Shown one piece after another: positions 12,701 through 24,700 of a stretch of 64,000 nt of DNA (position 1 is its first letter; each line of letters begins with the position of its first letter). Position numbers and translations under genes: made by a program. The DNA comes from Trileptium ribeirensis (lineage: Eukaryota > Nematoda > Enoplea > Enoplida > Thoracostomopsidae). The stretch lies in contig JASANE010029145.1 of the NCBI GenBank assembly GCA_030248225.1, forward strand, positions 1 to 64,000, given 5' to 3'. The notes under the pieces were generated by a model that was not told the DNA's origin, did not search any database, and saw only the letters and a program-made list of their open reading frames with translations.

Positions 12701-15700
12701 GGGTAAATTTTCGAATTCAAGGTATTTCAAGGCAATTAGGAGAGTGTTTCAAGAGGTTTCAGACTTCGGCTACTTTGTTTTTTGTTAACAATAAGTTTAA
12801 GGTGAACAATTCCTACAGCGTTAAACTGTCAAATGCAACTAAACGATTTTTCCTTCTTACGTGTTACAAAGCAATTTGTTGATATAAAATTTTGTTTAGT
12901 ATGATTGTGACAGAAAATTGATCACTGTCATGTCTGAAGCACACAGCTCGATCAAAATGTTGACTAGTCGGTAGTGGAGCTACATTTGTAAGCGGAGCTT
13001 GGGCTGTGTCATTACGAATGTACTCAATTTTATGTTCTTGTAACTACATTGCATAGGGCATAGGGCTTTATCATTGGTAAAAATATTATATTTGAATTCT
13101 TCGACCCAAAAAACCCTATAATGGTTTGATCGAAACGATTCTATTTCAATAAATAACACAAATATTGCTAAATTCTCTATTTTAGCTGCATAAGCTTAAC
13201 TAATTAGCTAATTATTAATTAACCACTCAAAATTTTTCAATACCAAATAACAGGTGCACACTCTGACATGATAGGTTTTCCAACAAAAAAAAGTTTTTTT
13301 TAATCGGCTCAGTGGTTCTTGAGATCCGTCGGACCGAACGAACGAACGAACTAACGAACGAACGGACATCGACCTTTTTTCTCCAAGACAGAAAATAAAA
13401 ACGCTTCGCTTCGCTCCACTCAATAATTTCAAACTAGTACCCTGTATTATCGCCAAGGTGGTAAACTCTGAGGGTTGAAAGGTTTGCATCTCAACATCCC
13501 CTCATCCAATGTGGGTGTCATATGAATCGTTGAATAAAACTATATACTGAATGCCTGTTAATGCCAGAAAGATAGTGTTCGAAAAACGTGCAAATGAAAT
13601 TTGAAAATCTTCAAAGTGCAAGTGTTGTGAACCTGTTCATCAATCACATCATTTTTTATTTTCTTTAAGTGCTTCTTTTTACAGGGAACCAATATGCTAT
13701 ACAATATGAAACGATAGCAATGCTTCTATCACAACCACATCTACACAGCGTATTATATAAAAATTTCACTAGCTTACTTTGCTTGCACTATAAAACAGGA
13801 TCCCGATTTTGGTGCTCGCCCATCTATACTCAAATTAATTATTGCTGTCGAAAAAAGATGAAGGCTTGAAGCAACTTACGAGAGCACAAACAAATCCAAA
13901 TGATATCCGCAACCTTTTTTCAATTTATTTTCCTTTCGATTCACAATAACGGCTGTAATTTGTTGATCCATGAACAGAAGGATACACGCAAGGAGTGCCG
14001 GCGCAAGCGCTAATGGTACCGTCCACCATGGGTTACCATGGAACGGCGGTATAAGCCAGCCGCGGTCTTGACTTGTTGGCTGTAAATAGTAAAAACATTT
14101 CATGTTCAATGTTGTAGAATGATAAAGTATAAGAAATTCTGCGGCATCCAGCAAATAATCAATTTCATATCACAACACAATACCAAAAATGCACTGTGAC
14201 ATACCTATATCGCAGAAATGTATGACACCCGGCCTATACTCATGTACTTTCCCTTATGTGATGCTGTGGAGGTTACCCAGCCTACCACCCCACTGTCGTT
14301 GGCGAGGTGTGTATTGCCGCTCCGTCCACTGTTCTTTATATAGGCAGCCCTCAAGAATGTTTGGACATACTGATTACCCACAGGGTCAGTTGGCGGTGGA
14401 TATCACACTCCTAGAGAACCCTACGGGTAGTCAATAACTCTCAAACTACCTTGAGCGGCGGGAACGCAAATACACCTTCAGAGAACCTTGGAGAGTAACA
14501 CCTGCGAATACTTGTGGTCTAATGCCGAAAAAATCATTGACATCATAGGAAGGAATTTGGGAAATATACATGAGCATGACCGAGAGTAAATTTTTCTTAC
14601 ACAATTTTATAAGGAACACCCTTGATGGTACTAAAACTAGTAACACTATCGAGTTTGCAGAACGTAGGTAAGCATAGGTACACTTACGCCTTTTGCACGC
14701 AAAGCCAATCAGCTCTCGATAGCACACGTCGATATGCTATATGTGAATATCACACAATACCGTACAAATTAGAACGTAACTAACACTGGCAATACGTTTA
14801 CAATGCCCGAAAACCCCCCGTGCAAGCTATCAGCCTCCCAGGATGTCACAATAAAATTGGGAATTTTGGGGCGATAAACCATGGGGGCGCCATAACCCCG
14901 TACCCATGGAACCATGAGTCGCAGAGCAAAATCAACACCGCCAATGAGTTTCGCAAGCCCGAACACACCCAAGTAAAACTTTTCAGTCGTCCAGGACGTC
15001 AGAACAAATTTTCAATTTTGGGTCAACGAACCACGAGGATGCCATACCTTAAACCCCATGAACCGGGCCCTTAATCGAAAAACAAAAAAGAGCATCGGCA
15101 TTTGTCGTATACCTATGAAATAAAATTAACCAGAGAAAAAATCGAAAGTTAAGATAAAAATAACTTTGCTTCCGTGAAGGGTACTAAAATGGTGTAAAAT
15201 GGGGCCAAAACCCACATTTTGACCCCTGACCCCGGAACTAGACCTCAAATCAAAAAACGCTTGGAAGTTTACACGCTAAATCGACTACGTCGGTTCGAAT
15301 GAGCCTAACATCATGAAAATTGGTTAAGCCGTTCCCGAGTTATGGCCGATCACACACACAGGCGGAATTTAAAAGATTTCACCCCTGCAACACACATTCT
15401 CTACTACCTTTCGCTACGTTCTGATAAATGTTTCATATATTCGCTTGTAATAAAGTGATTAGTAATCTTTAACAATAAACTGAGAGTTAGGTGAAGGTTT
15501 AATTATTGTATTTTACTCAATTCGATGATTCTATTCCGTTCAGTAATCGGCACGTCTCTACCGTTTGATTAGAAACGATTTCCAGTAGTTTCTGGATGGC
15601 GTGTAAGTCATGATGTTTGGTCGATATTTCCAATTTAGAGATTTAGTATTAAGTTTGCGCAACGTTATTACTACTAAGGCAATGTTACACTATAACAATT

Positions 15701-18700
15701 AGAACTGTAGTGAACTTTAAACAGAAACATCACTGACGAATATGGACAGAACACTAAAATTGAATAACAATATTTTATAGCTGTTTCAATTTAAAGAAAA
15801 TTGTTTCACATGAGCAAGTTGTGTGTGAAGACTTTATTGGAGAGAACAAAACCTCACCCGAAATTCGTTGGGAACGTTCAACTTCGGCGTGTCAAGCCCG
15901 ATAAATAGATCAATTGCAACCATGATCACAATTGCCAACATCACGGCGAAATCGCTGATAATGGCACGAACCTATAGTTATATTACTCTTTATAGGCAAC
16001 TACATTAAGTAATTTCTTCAAAACACAACTACAGAAACGGCATTAATAAGTGCAAAAGATCGATCGATTTTGAATAGACGAAATTTCGATCGATTTCGAT
16101 TAAAGGAAATTTTGACCGATTTTGATTTCGTTCGATTTCGATCGTCTTAGATGTTGGCGCAATTAGATAAACATCAAAATTGCAATGTTTCGATTTTTTC
16201 GATTAGCGAAATTTCGATCGATTGCGATTAAACCAAATTTCGATGATTTTCGATGGAGCGAAATTCCGACCGAATTTGACTTCGTTTGATCTCGATTGTC
16301 TTTGATTTTGGAACAATTAGATAACCATCAAAATTGCAATGTTTCGATTTTTTCGATTAGCGAAATTTCGATCGATTGCGATTAAACAAAATTTCGACCG
16401 ATTTTGATTTCGCCCGATTTCGATCGTTTTTGATTTTGGCGCAGTTACATAAACATCAAAATTGCAAAAATTTTGATGTTTTTTGATTAAACGAAATTTG
16501 GTCGATTGCGATTTCGATCGACTTCGACTATTGTCGATTGCACTTATTTTAGTCCGCCATTGTAATACTTATGCGGAACTCAATGGGAATTATCACATTA
16601 TAAAGATTCCTAAGGAGCAAAGTCTGAACAATTAATATTTCTGTTGCTCATATTATATCACATTTTTACTATGTATTTCACATTATTTTTACTCAAAAAT
16701 ATCACATTTTTACTATGTATCCCTACTCACCGTACTCGCCATAATTCACCTTAGAAGCGAGCGAACAAAAACAAATTATGAAATTTCATAATTATAATTT
16801 TATTTTCACATGAGTAATTTGCAAGCGAGCAACGAGAGAGCAAGGCACCATTTGTGACCATTAAGAAATGAGTGTCACCTTTTGAACCAACAAACTTCGA
16901 ACAGAAAAGGAACAAAATTTATTTATTTTCGAACAAAATCTCGAACAGCTACCTAATAAATTTAAAACATTGCGTCAAAATTACGAGCATCTTGAACAAA
17001 CTTCGAACACATTATGCACAAAATTTTGAATTTATCGAACGAACGAACATCGAGCAAACGAACAGCACCTCATTTCTGGCGAGCACTGCATGCAGCCAGA
17101 TGTTAACTACGTTTTCCTTTCGCCCACGTGCACCACAGATATGTAACAACGGATCTCGACGGAAAGCCAATCAAGTTAATCAGAAGCCCGTTTTTCTTTA
17201 AGACGAGACAATATTTTTCAATTCTAAAGCAGGCCTTCACTTCAGGTTTTTTTGCGTTTTTCTTAGTGCAAAAACACAATGAAATTTCAAAAAACACACC
17301 TAAAATTTTAAAAAACACAAAATTTAGCACACCTGAACGTTTAATGAAAAGGCGACAAAAACCAAAATTTTTAAACGCTGAATGCTAATAAACTGACCAT
17401 GTTTATAACTGTGGAACCTAAGTGCATAAATTCTGAAATATGAAAAAATTAGTGCTAAACATAAGCTTCAGGTTTTTTGTGTTTTTCTTGTGCAAAAACA
17501 CAATGAAATTTCAAAAAACACACCTAAAATTTTAAAAAACACAAAATTTAGCACACCTGAACTGTTTAATGAAAAGGCTACAAAAACCAAAATTTTTAAA
17601 CGCTGAATGCTTATAAACTGACCATGTTTATAACTGTGGAACCTAAGTGCATAAATTCTGAAATATGAAAAAATTAGTGCTAAATATAACTGATTTTTCG
17701 ATTGCATAAATATAAATGCATGCATTTAAATTAAATTGTTAGTAGCTGGTTAATTATCATTACTTGACCTTCCCTGTAACGCTAGAACAGGTTATTTGCG
17801 GGTTAAATAAAAAAATAAAAAAAACAGGTAAATGTCAAAAAAACACACCTAAATTTCAAAACACACACTATAGCACAACATGAATTTTGAAAAAATACCC
17901 TGCTTCACCTCAATTCTAAAGCAGGCCTTGTGCATAACAATTTTGCAGAATCGACGCAAAATCTGCCAACATAAGGTACCACTTTCTCAAACGGTGATGA
18001 TTCCCAAAACAAGGCGTTATGTGACAACGTTATGGCGCTATGATAATAATAGTAATTTTGAGCAGCAGCTCAAAAATAATGGACATAACTAACTTTCGAT
18101 GGGAAATAGCTCGACTGCCGCATTAATTTCAGTGTATATGCCAACGTAAACGTTCCCAGCATTAACGCCAACGACATTAGAAAAATGTCGTACATCTTGT
18201 AGCAGCGATCGCCTTCCAAATGGCCGTGGAGTTTTTCGCAAATCGTCAGTGGAACGCCAGTCCAATCTATCTGAAAAAACGAACATGTCGGATTTTAGAA
18301 CAGAGATTATGCATGTATCCATAAAAATTTTATTGTTGAAAAATCACTGTTAAAAGTGCCGTATATCGAAATATGTGCACCATACAATATTAATAATGTT
18401 ACTAGCTTCAAAATGATTGCCACATTTGGAATAAAAAACCTCAAGAAAAAAGACCAATATTTATTTATCCGTGAACAAGAATCAAACAAGCTTCGAACAA
18501 CATCTCGAAAAACATTTCAAATAAATGCGCTAAAACCCCGGCTAATGTGGAACAAAATTATTTGAATTTCTACACGAATATCATACAAACGACTGTCGCA
18601 TTTGGAACGAACATCGAACATTGACCAAAATTTATAATCAAAATGTATACCAAAATTCCGTATTGAAACAAAAAAATTCGTAAATTTTGTCAAAATTTGT

Positions 18701-21700
18701 TTCGATATCGTTTTTTTACATAAAAAGCGTTTTGGCAATGTTTATGACACGATTGTTAACCGTTTTTCTTTAAGCAAAATGCCCTCTGGTAAAATGGGGC
18801 GCCCCCGGTTGGGAACCAGGAGGCCCCGACTTACGTCCTTTTCGACAAATAGGAAGATTCCAACTTGCTTTGTAAAAAATTTTGAAATTTTCTTTATGAG
18901 GTATTTTTTTATGCTTTGGATCATAGCTCGAAAAGGGCAGCTCTGACGAAGAATGCAAAAAGCAGAGTTGTAGCTCTCGTTCGGAGAATTCTGGTCCCCG
19001 TTTTCCGCTGCAAAGCTGCTATTTCAAGATATAGGTCTCGAAAATAACTATCCATATGGTTAAAATTCCAAAAATGCGAACATTGAACCCTTTGGTTTTG
19101 ACCCGGAACACGTGGTCGGCGGCTTAGCGTCTACTGAAAGGGCAGGAATAGACTGAATTTGTGAAGATAAATCCAAAATATCAAATCAGTCAAATAAAAA
19201 AATTTGAAGTTCCATCTTTCCAGTGATGAGTTATGATCTCCACAGATGGACAAACAAAGAATTGTGTACGATTTTTGTCACTAACAAAGCTATTTGTGGA
19301 AACGCCGCCCGCTTCTTTTACTCCGTTTCAATTAATAAATTGATTTCAAAACGAATTTCAAGCGAACGACAGTCATTTTCGACGAGTACAATATTACTAG
19401 CAACTCTATCGAGATTGCATAACGTAGGGAAGCATAGGTACAAGTACGCCTTTTGCGTGTACAGCCAATCAGCTCTCGATAGCATACGTCGATATGCTAT
19501 ATGAGGATTTCACACAATAGGGCACGAGAACAAAACTAACACCGACAATAAATTGCCCATGCCCGAAAACCCCCCAGTGCAAGCTATGAGCCTCGCAAGA
19601 TGTCAGAACAAATTGTCAAATTTTGGGTCGAGGAACCATTGGGGCGCCATACCCCCGCACTTCACACCCCATAAATGCAGAACCGGAGCCTTAATAGAAA
19701 AACAAAAAAGAGGCATCGGCATTTATCATTTTACTATCAAATAACACCAACCATAGAAAAAACCAGAAGTTAAGATAAAAATAACCTTGCTTCCGTGAAG
19801 GGTACTAAAATGGTTTAAATGGGGAAAACCCACATTTTGATCTCTGACCTCAAATCAATAAACGTTCGGGGATGTACACGGTAAATCGAATACGCCGGTT
19901 CGAATCAGCCCAAGATCATGAAAATCGGCTAACACGTTCCCGAGTTATGGCTGATCACACACACACACACAGACGGAATTTAAAAGATTTCACCCCTGCA
20001 ACACACAATATCCACTACGTTTCCATACGTTCTGACTATAAACGAAAATATTATTACCAAATTGCCTTTCTACAGTATTAGAATAGTGCCAGGGGGTACT
20101 GAAGTGCCAGAAATACCTGGCGATTTCTCCCCGCCAGGTTAGCCTGGGAATAATCGTGCCCTGCAGGTTATGTGGAGTGCCGTAATATAATAGTGATATC
20201 ATGTCTTTACAACATGGCTGTCGCCATTTTTGTTTCATTATGCTTATTGTTTACCTACTAAAATGTCTCATTAATTACTACTTAAGATTTCATTATTCTT
20301 ATTTTATTTTCATATTCGATTATTATATTCTGTTATTTTAGTACAGCATAATGCATGAGTAAACATATCTTTGAATGAATAGGTCTTTTGTAAAGTCAAC
20401 GATCACAAACCTATGTCAGCGCTAAATCCCTATGTTACCTCATGTTCGCGGACATGATTTGTGACACAGGAACATGTTCGCTGCCACTATTTTTATATTT
20501 AGAATCGCAATATTAGTGACTGCGTACACTTGAAAGTACGTTTCCGATCGCGACAGTTACTTTGGCGGTAACTTTACAAGACCGCTAAGACGCTGAAAAA
20601 TATCGTTGAATGGTGAAATAGTGGAAACAGCGTGAAATGGTGAAATGCGTGAGTCAAAATTTACATTATTGTACATTACAGAGCCTCTGTTCGCGTTCAC
20701 TAAACCGCTAATGCCCATGGCAGACATGTGAACGATTTTTACGCTATCCAATTCGTGTTTTACAAAAAACCAACGTGGTGTATGCACTTAAAATTAACTC
20801 GTGTATTACAGCAGCCGAATTAATTTCTGTTGTAACGCATATTTTAAGACGATCGAGTAAGATGTCATCCCAAAATACCAGGGCTGCTGGTGGGGCTGGC
20901 CAGGGGACGTTAAAATTAACCTGGGGCATGACCTGTGGGAACGGTCCAAAGCCCACAAGAGCTGTAAGATCCTGAAGGCCGCGTCACTCCAAAGAAAGCC
21001 TTGACTAGTGGAGTACTGCACATTACGTCAAACTTCACTCACATCACAAAAATACTTTTAGCTACATAAATTATGAACTTAGCCATAATTTTGTGGGAAC
21101 CAGTACAAAAGGTAAATATACTTATAATTATTTATTTCTCAAATTCAGTGTTCTGAGTCTTAAGTACAAAGTAGTATTTCAAATCCTTCGATTACAACAA
21201 AATCTTTTTTGTTACTCACATCGTAGATTGTCTTATTCGTTTTCGGATCGTACATAACGTCGTTCGTAGTTTCATTGAAACTTGTAGTTGTATTCAAACG
21301 TGGATGAAGCCAAGTCATTGCGGTTAGCGGCTCGCCCCGATAGAATTTATGCGCAACCTTTTTAATTAGCGTCTGCGACGAATGATTTACTGAGCTATCG
21401 GGAACACAACTGCACGTGGTTTCATTCGGCTTCAGTTGCGTGCCGTTGAACAAGGGCAGAATGTCCTGCAAATATTTATACACATTAACATAAAACATTC
21501 TTCTTACCATCATGCACATACATAAATTTATTATAAGATGGCGCAGCAAAAAATAAAAAATAATAATTTATTCGAGTATCGATCCACTCATAGCGCATAA
21601 TGATGTCTAGTGTCAATAATAAAAAAATTACCGCGTGTAAGAAATAAAAATTCCCGCAATATACACCGAGAATGTGCCGATCGCTGTTTCCCAACTTTTG

Positions 21701-24700
21701 GGTCCCTGTAAATTCCAAGGCTATGCCTAGACAATCAAGTAGCGTCCCCGGAATCCATTGTTTTCGCACGTACAGTTACGGGCAAAAATAATTGCATAAA
21801 AACAAACGTGAAACGAGTACGAGCGTAAACGCAAACGAACGTTAGAACGTTCGGTAACAAACGAACGTAATGTTAACAAAACTTTGTCGTATCTTAGGAC
21901 GAATTTTTTTGCGTGCGCTTATGAATGAACGAACGTGAACGCAAACGTGGTAACGTTCGTTTATAAACGAACGTTGTTGCGTTCGTTTTTGGTCACTTAT
22001 TTCCGTCCGTGACTATATGCTACTCAATTTAGTGATCCAAGAGATATAGAAAGACGAGTGACGCCGGCTCGGATAGATCATCCGACTTTATGGTTGACGC
22101 TTCCACCTAATCTGCTACGCCTTAGCCCAGTGCTGACACTACGTATAAGATCAACAAAATTTCTAACGCGGAAACTTCCGCCAAAATGACACTCATTCAC
22201 CAATGGTACACTACGCATCAGAAATAACAGTGTCCTTTCAAGCTGACGATCATAGAGTCAGCGGCAAGCGAACATCTGGCAAGCAGTGTTTTAACATAGT
22301 GCGAGCAGCGCACGAATAACGGTCGAGCATATAGCAAACATCAATGGAGTAACAGTGTTTTTCTGTTTGTGTCTAACAGAATAAAGCAAAACAAAATTAG
22401 TCCGATTGCGTAAAATGCCCTGTATGCTACATAGCTTCCAGTTTAGAAATTGATGTAAGTTTAAAAATGCAGACGAACATTAATGTAGGACATTCTATAA
22501 AGAAAGAATTCGAGCTGCATCAATATGAAAAGTACACTGAGACTACTTTTCGTTAACACGGGTTTTCTGCCCAACCAATCAAATGGCATGTCAAACCTGA
22601 CCTGTCAAATATCAACAGCAGTGTGATCTCAAGCTCTAAATCGTCCACAAGATATTCTACAGTTACAATCACAATTACACTGAAAATGCTTCTACTTAAT
22701 ATATTAAACTTAGCCTTACATGCTTAATAAACATGTACAGTACCCGCCAAAAATGACTGTCGCTCGCTCGCGACTCGCTCGACACTCGCTCGCGACTCGC
22801 TCGACACTCGCTCGCGACTCGCTCGAAATAAATTTGTTCTAAAAATAGAATTTTCTATTAATTTAAATAGTTGCGAAATCTCGAGCGAGCCACTCGCTCG
22901 CGACTCGCTCGAGACTCGCTCGCGACTCGCTCGAACTCGCTCGCTCGAAATGCGACGGTCATTTTTGGCGAGTACTGTAGCATAATAAATTATGCTTAAT
23001 TTTACAAATAGTTATGCTTATGCAAACTTTTAACAAAATTTGATGCTTAATATTAAGCGTTATTAATGCTTAACATTTAAGCATAATTATGCTAAATAAC
23101 TTAGCTAGCAAAAACAGCCGAAAATTCTACTTAATATTTAACAATATTATGCTTAAATTTTAAGTTTTCAAACACAATTCTGCTTAATATTACGCTTAAT
23201 TTATGTTAAACATTTTATGACCTTATTTAACAGCTGAATAAATTAGCATAATGTAGTTAGGGCTTAGAAAGTTGCATAAGTTCCTACTTAATATTTAGCA
23301 AAGCATAAGGACTCCAAATATTTAGCATAGCTATGCTTAAAAATTCGCATACTATTGCTAAATATTCATCATAAACATTTTGAGTGTAAGTGTTCAAAAA
23401 TCGCACGACGTTTCTTTCAATTTCAATTGTTTTCGTTAAACGGAAATTGATCGTTTAATGAAAATTCGATTAATTACCTTTGGGTTTATCCCAGGTAATA
23501 CCAAACATTAATAAGGAAAAAGTAGTTATGACCCCTCTAATTCCTGAACTCAAAGATGGAAATATCCAAATGTAGTTCCAAGATGCAGGCAAGCGTAGCC
23601 GTCATATTGCGACAGATACTACCCAAGCAAAACACACCATAAAACATGCTAAATTAGGAACCAAAAAAAGCAAAATTTGGAGTCCCCGCGCAACTTCGGG
23701 GCCGAATTTCCAGATTTTTTCATGCGATATTCCAGATTTAAAGTGGTCCAAAATACACACGATATGACACGTCTGTCAACCAAACTATGTTTTAAAGAAT
23801 TCGGGATGCATAAGGCGCATGTTGTAGGTGCTCAACTCTGTAAAACAAATTGTGAATAGAATTTTGTAGTCGAATATTTGTGAAATTGATACTAATTTTC
23901 TATATTTCCAATAAAAATTATGCTCATTTTCCATGAGTTTCCAGATTCTTAGGCGATTCCAGATTTTTCCAAATCACGGAGACCTTGCCGCACTGTGCGC
24001 ACTGTTGCATCTTGTTACAGGCGGATGATGTTGACTTCATCACGATTTTAGATTTGGTTTCGACATAAATTGCAAAACATTTTCCGTGCAAGAATTAAAC
24101 TAAATGTTGTTTGTTATACTAAGCTGTGCTATTTAAGGTGCAACTCTGAGTGATTATGCAATTAAACAAGCTATGTAACTGTCAGATGCGACGTGATTAG
24201 GTGTTACTACGCCTTGCACTAACTTGCCAATAATTAATAGTACAGTCAGGCTCAGAAATAAAAGCAAATTTTTCGCGTATCGTTCACGAAAAATAATTTT
24301 TCGTTAATTTATCATTAACAGATCTTCATTTACAATTAGCGAATTGTTCGCGAACTCAACGCGAAGTTTTTCGCAAACGTTTCGCGAAAAATTTTGGTTA
24401 ATTTCTGAGCTTGATTTTCACTCTCGCCCACAGCATCTACTTAATCTACATATTTTCCAGCATCCTCCTTAGAGAGGGAGTAACCTTGAACTTCCTGTCA
24501 GAACATCCAACAAAAGGATATCTACTCAAATCGGATCGTATGTGGCGCATATCGTACATAATAATTTTATTACGGTGTAAGAGACAAACGTACTAAGAAT
24601 AGAAAGAAAAACGGTTCCTCGCAGATTGATAGCTAAGCTAAAAGCGAAAATGCAATTAGTTTCTTACCTCGAAAATTGTAACTCTGGTAATTTTGAGAAC

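Larger units (their letters stand above)
7716..13879. other. intron 12 of the SLC4 gene
   Basis: Filled by a CAGTACTCGCC element (7918-8040), the 8501-11057 element with a second repeat nested inside, a TGAGTC-ended element (11405-11853) and a repeat shared with 56560-57000 (12958-13440). 11860-12950 and 13500-13879 show nothing recognisable. Confidence 0.8.
15972..18093. other. intron 10 of the SLC4 gene
   Basis: Contains a TCGAT-rich repeat (16046-16557), a CAGTACTCGCC-family element (16729-16857) and a 226-bp tandem repeat (17241-17900). 16860-17240 has AT-rich frames rich in Asn and Lys but nothing recognisable. Confidence 0.75.
18271..21219. other. intron 9 of the SLC4 gene
   Basis: Contains a GGGGCGCCCC repeat copy (18640-18830), dispersed repeat copy 3 (19393-20034) and an inverted relative of the TGAGTC element (about 20354-20806). 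18840-19390 and 20807-21219 show no gene; a patch at 20870-20990 is GC-rich, with no recognisable product. Confidence 0.75.
21466..24667. other. intron 8 of the SLC4 gene
   Basis: Three inverted-repeat elements (21771, 22736, 24241) and an AT-rich ttaagcat region. 22018-22690 and 23400-24240 show nothing else identifiable. Confidence 0.75.

Noticed and set aside
13335..13365. cgaacgaacgaac array considered as CRISPR-like
   Set aside because: It is a 4-bp microsatellite with no spacers, and the sequence is from an animal.
18089..18322. Open minus-strand frame reading [19 protein letters not shown]
   Set aside because: It covers exon 10 in the wrong frame. The phases of exons 9 and 11 and the family match select the neighbouring frame.
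22040..22130. Possible tRNA-like sequence on the minus strand (TAGCAGATTAGGTGG)
   Set aside because: No acceptable B box or stems.
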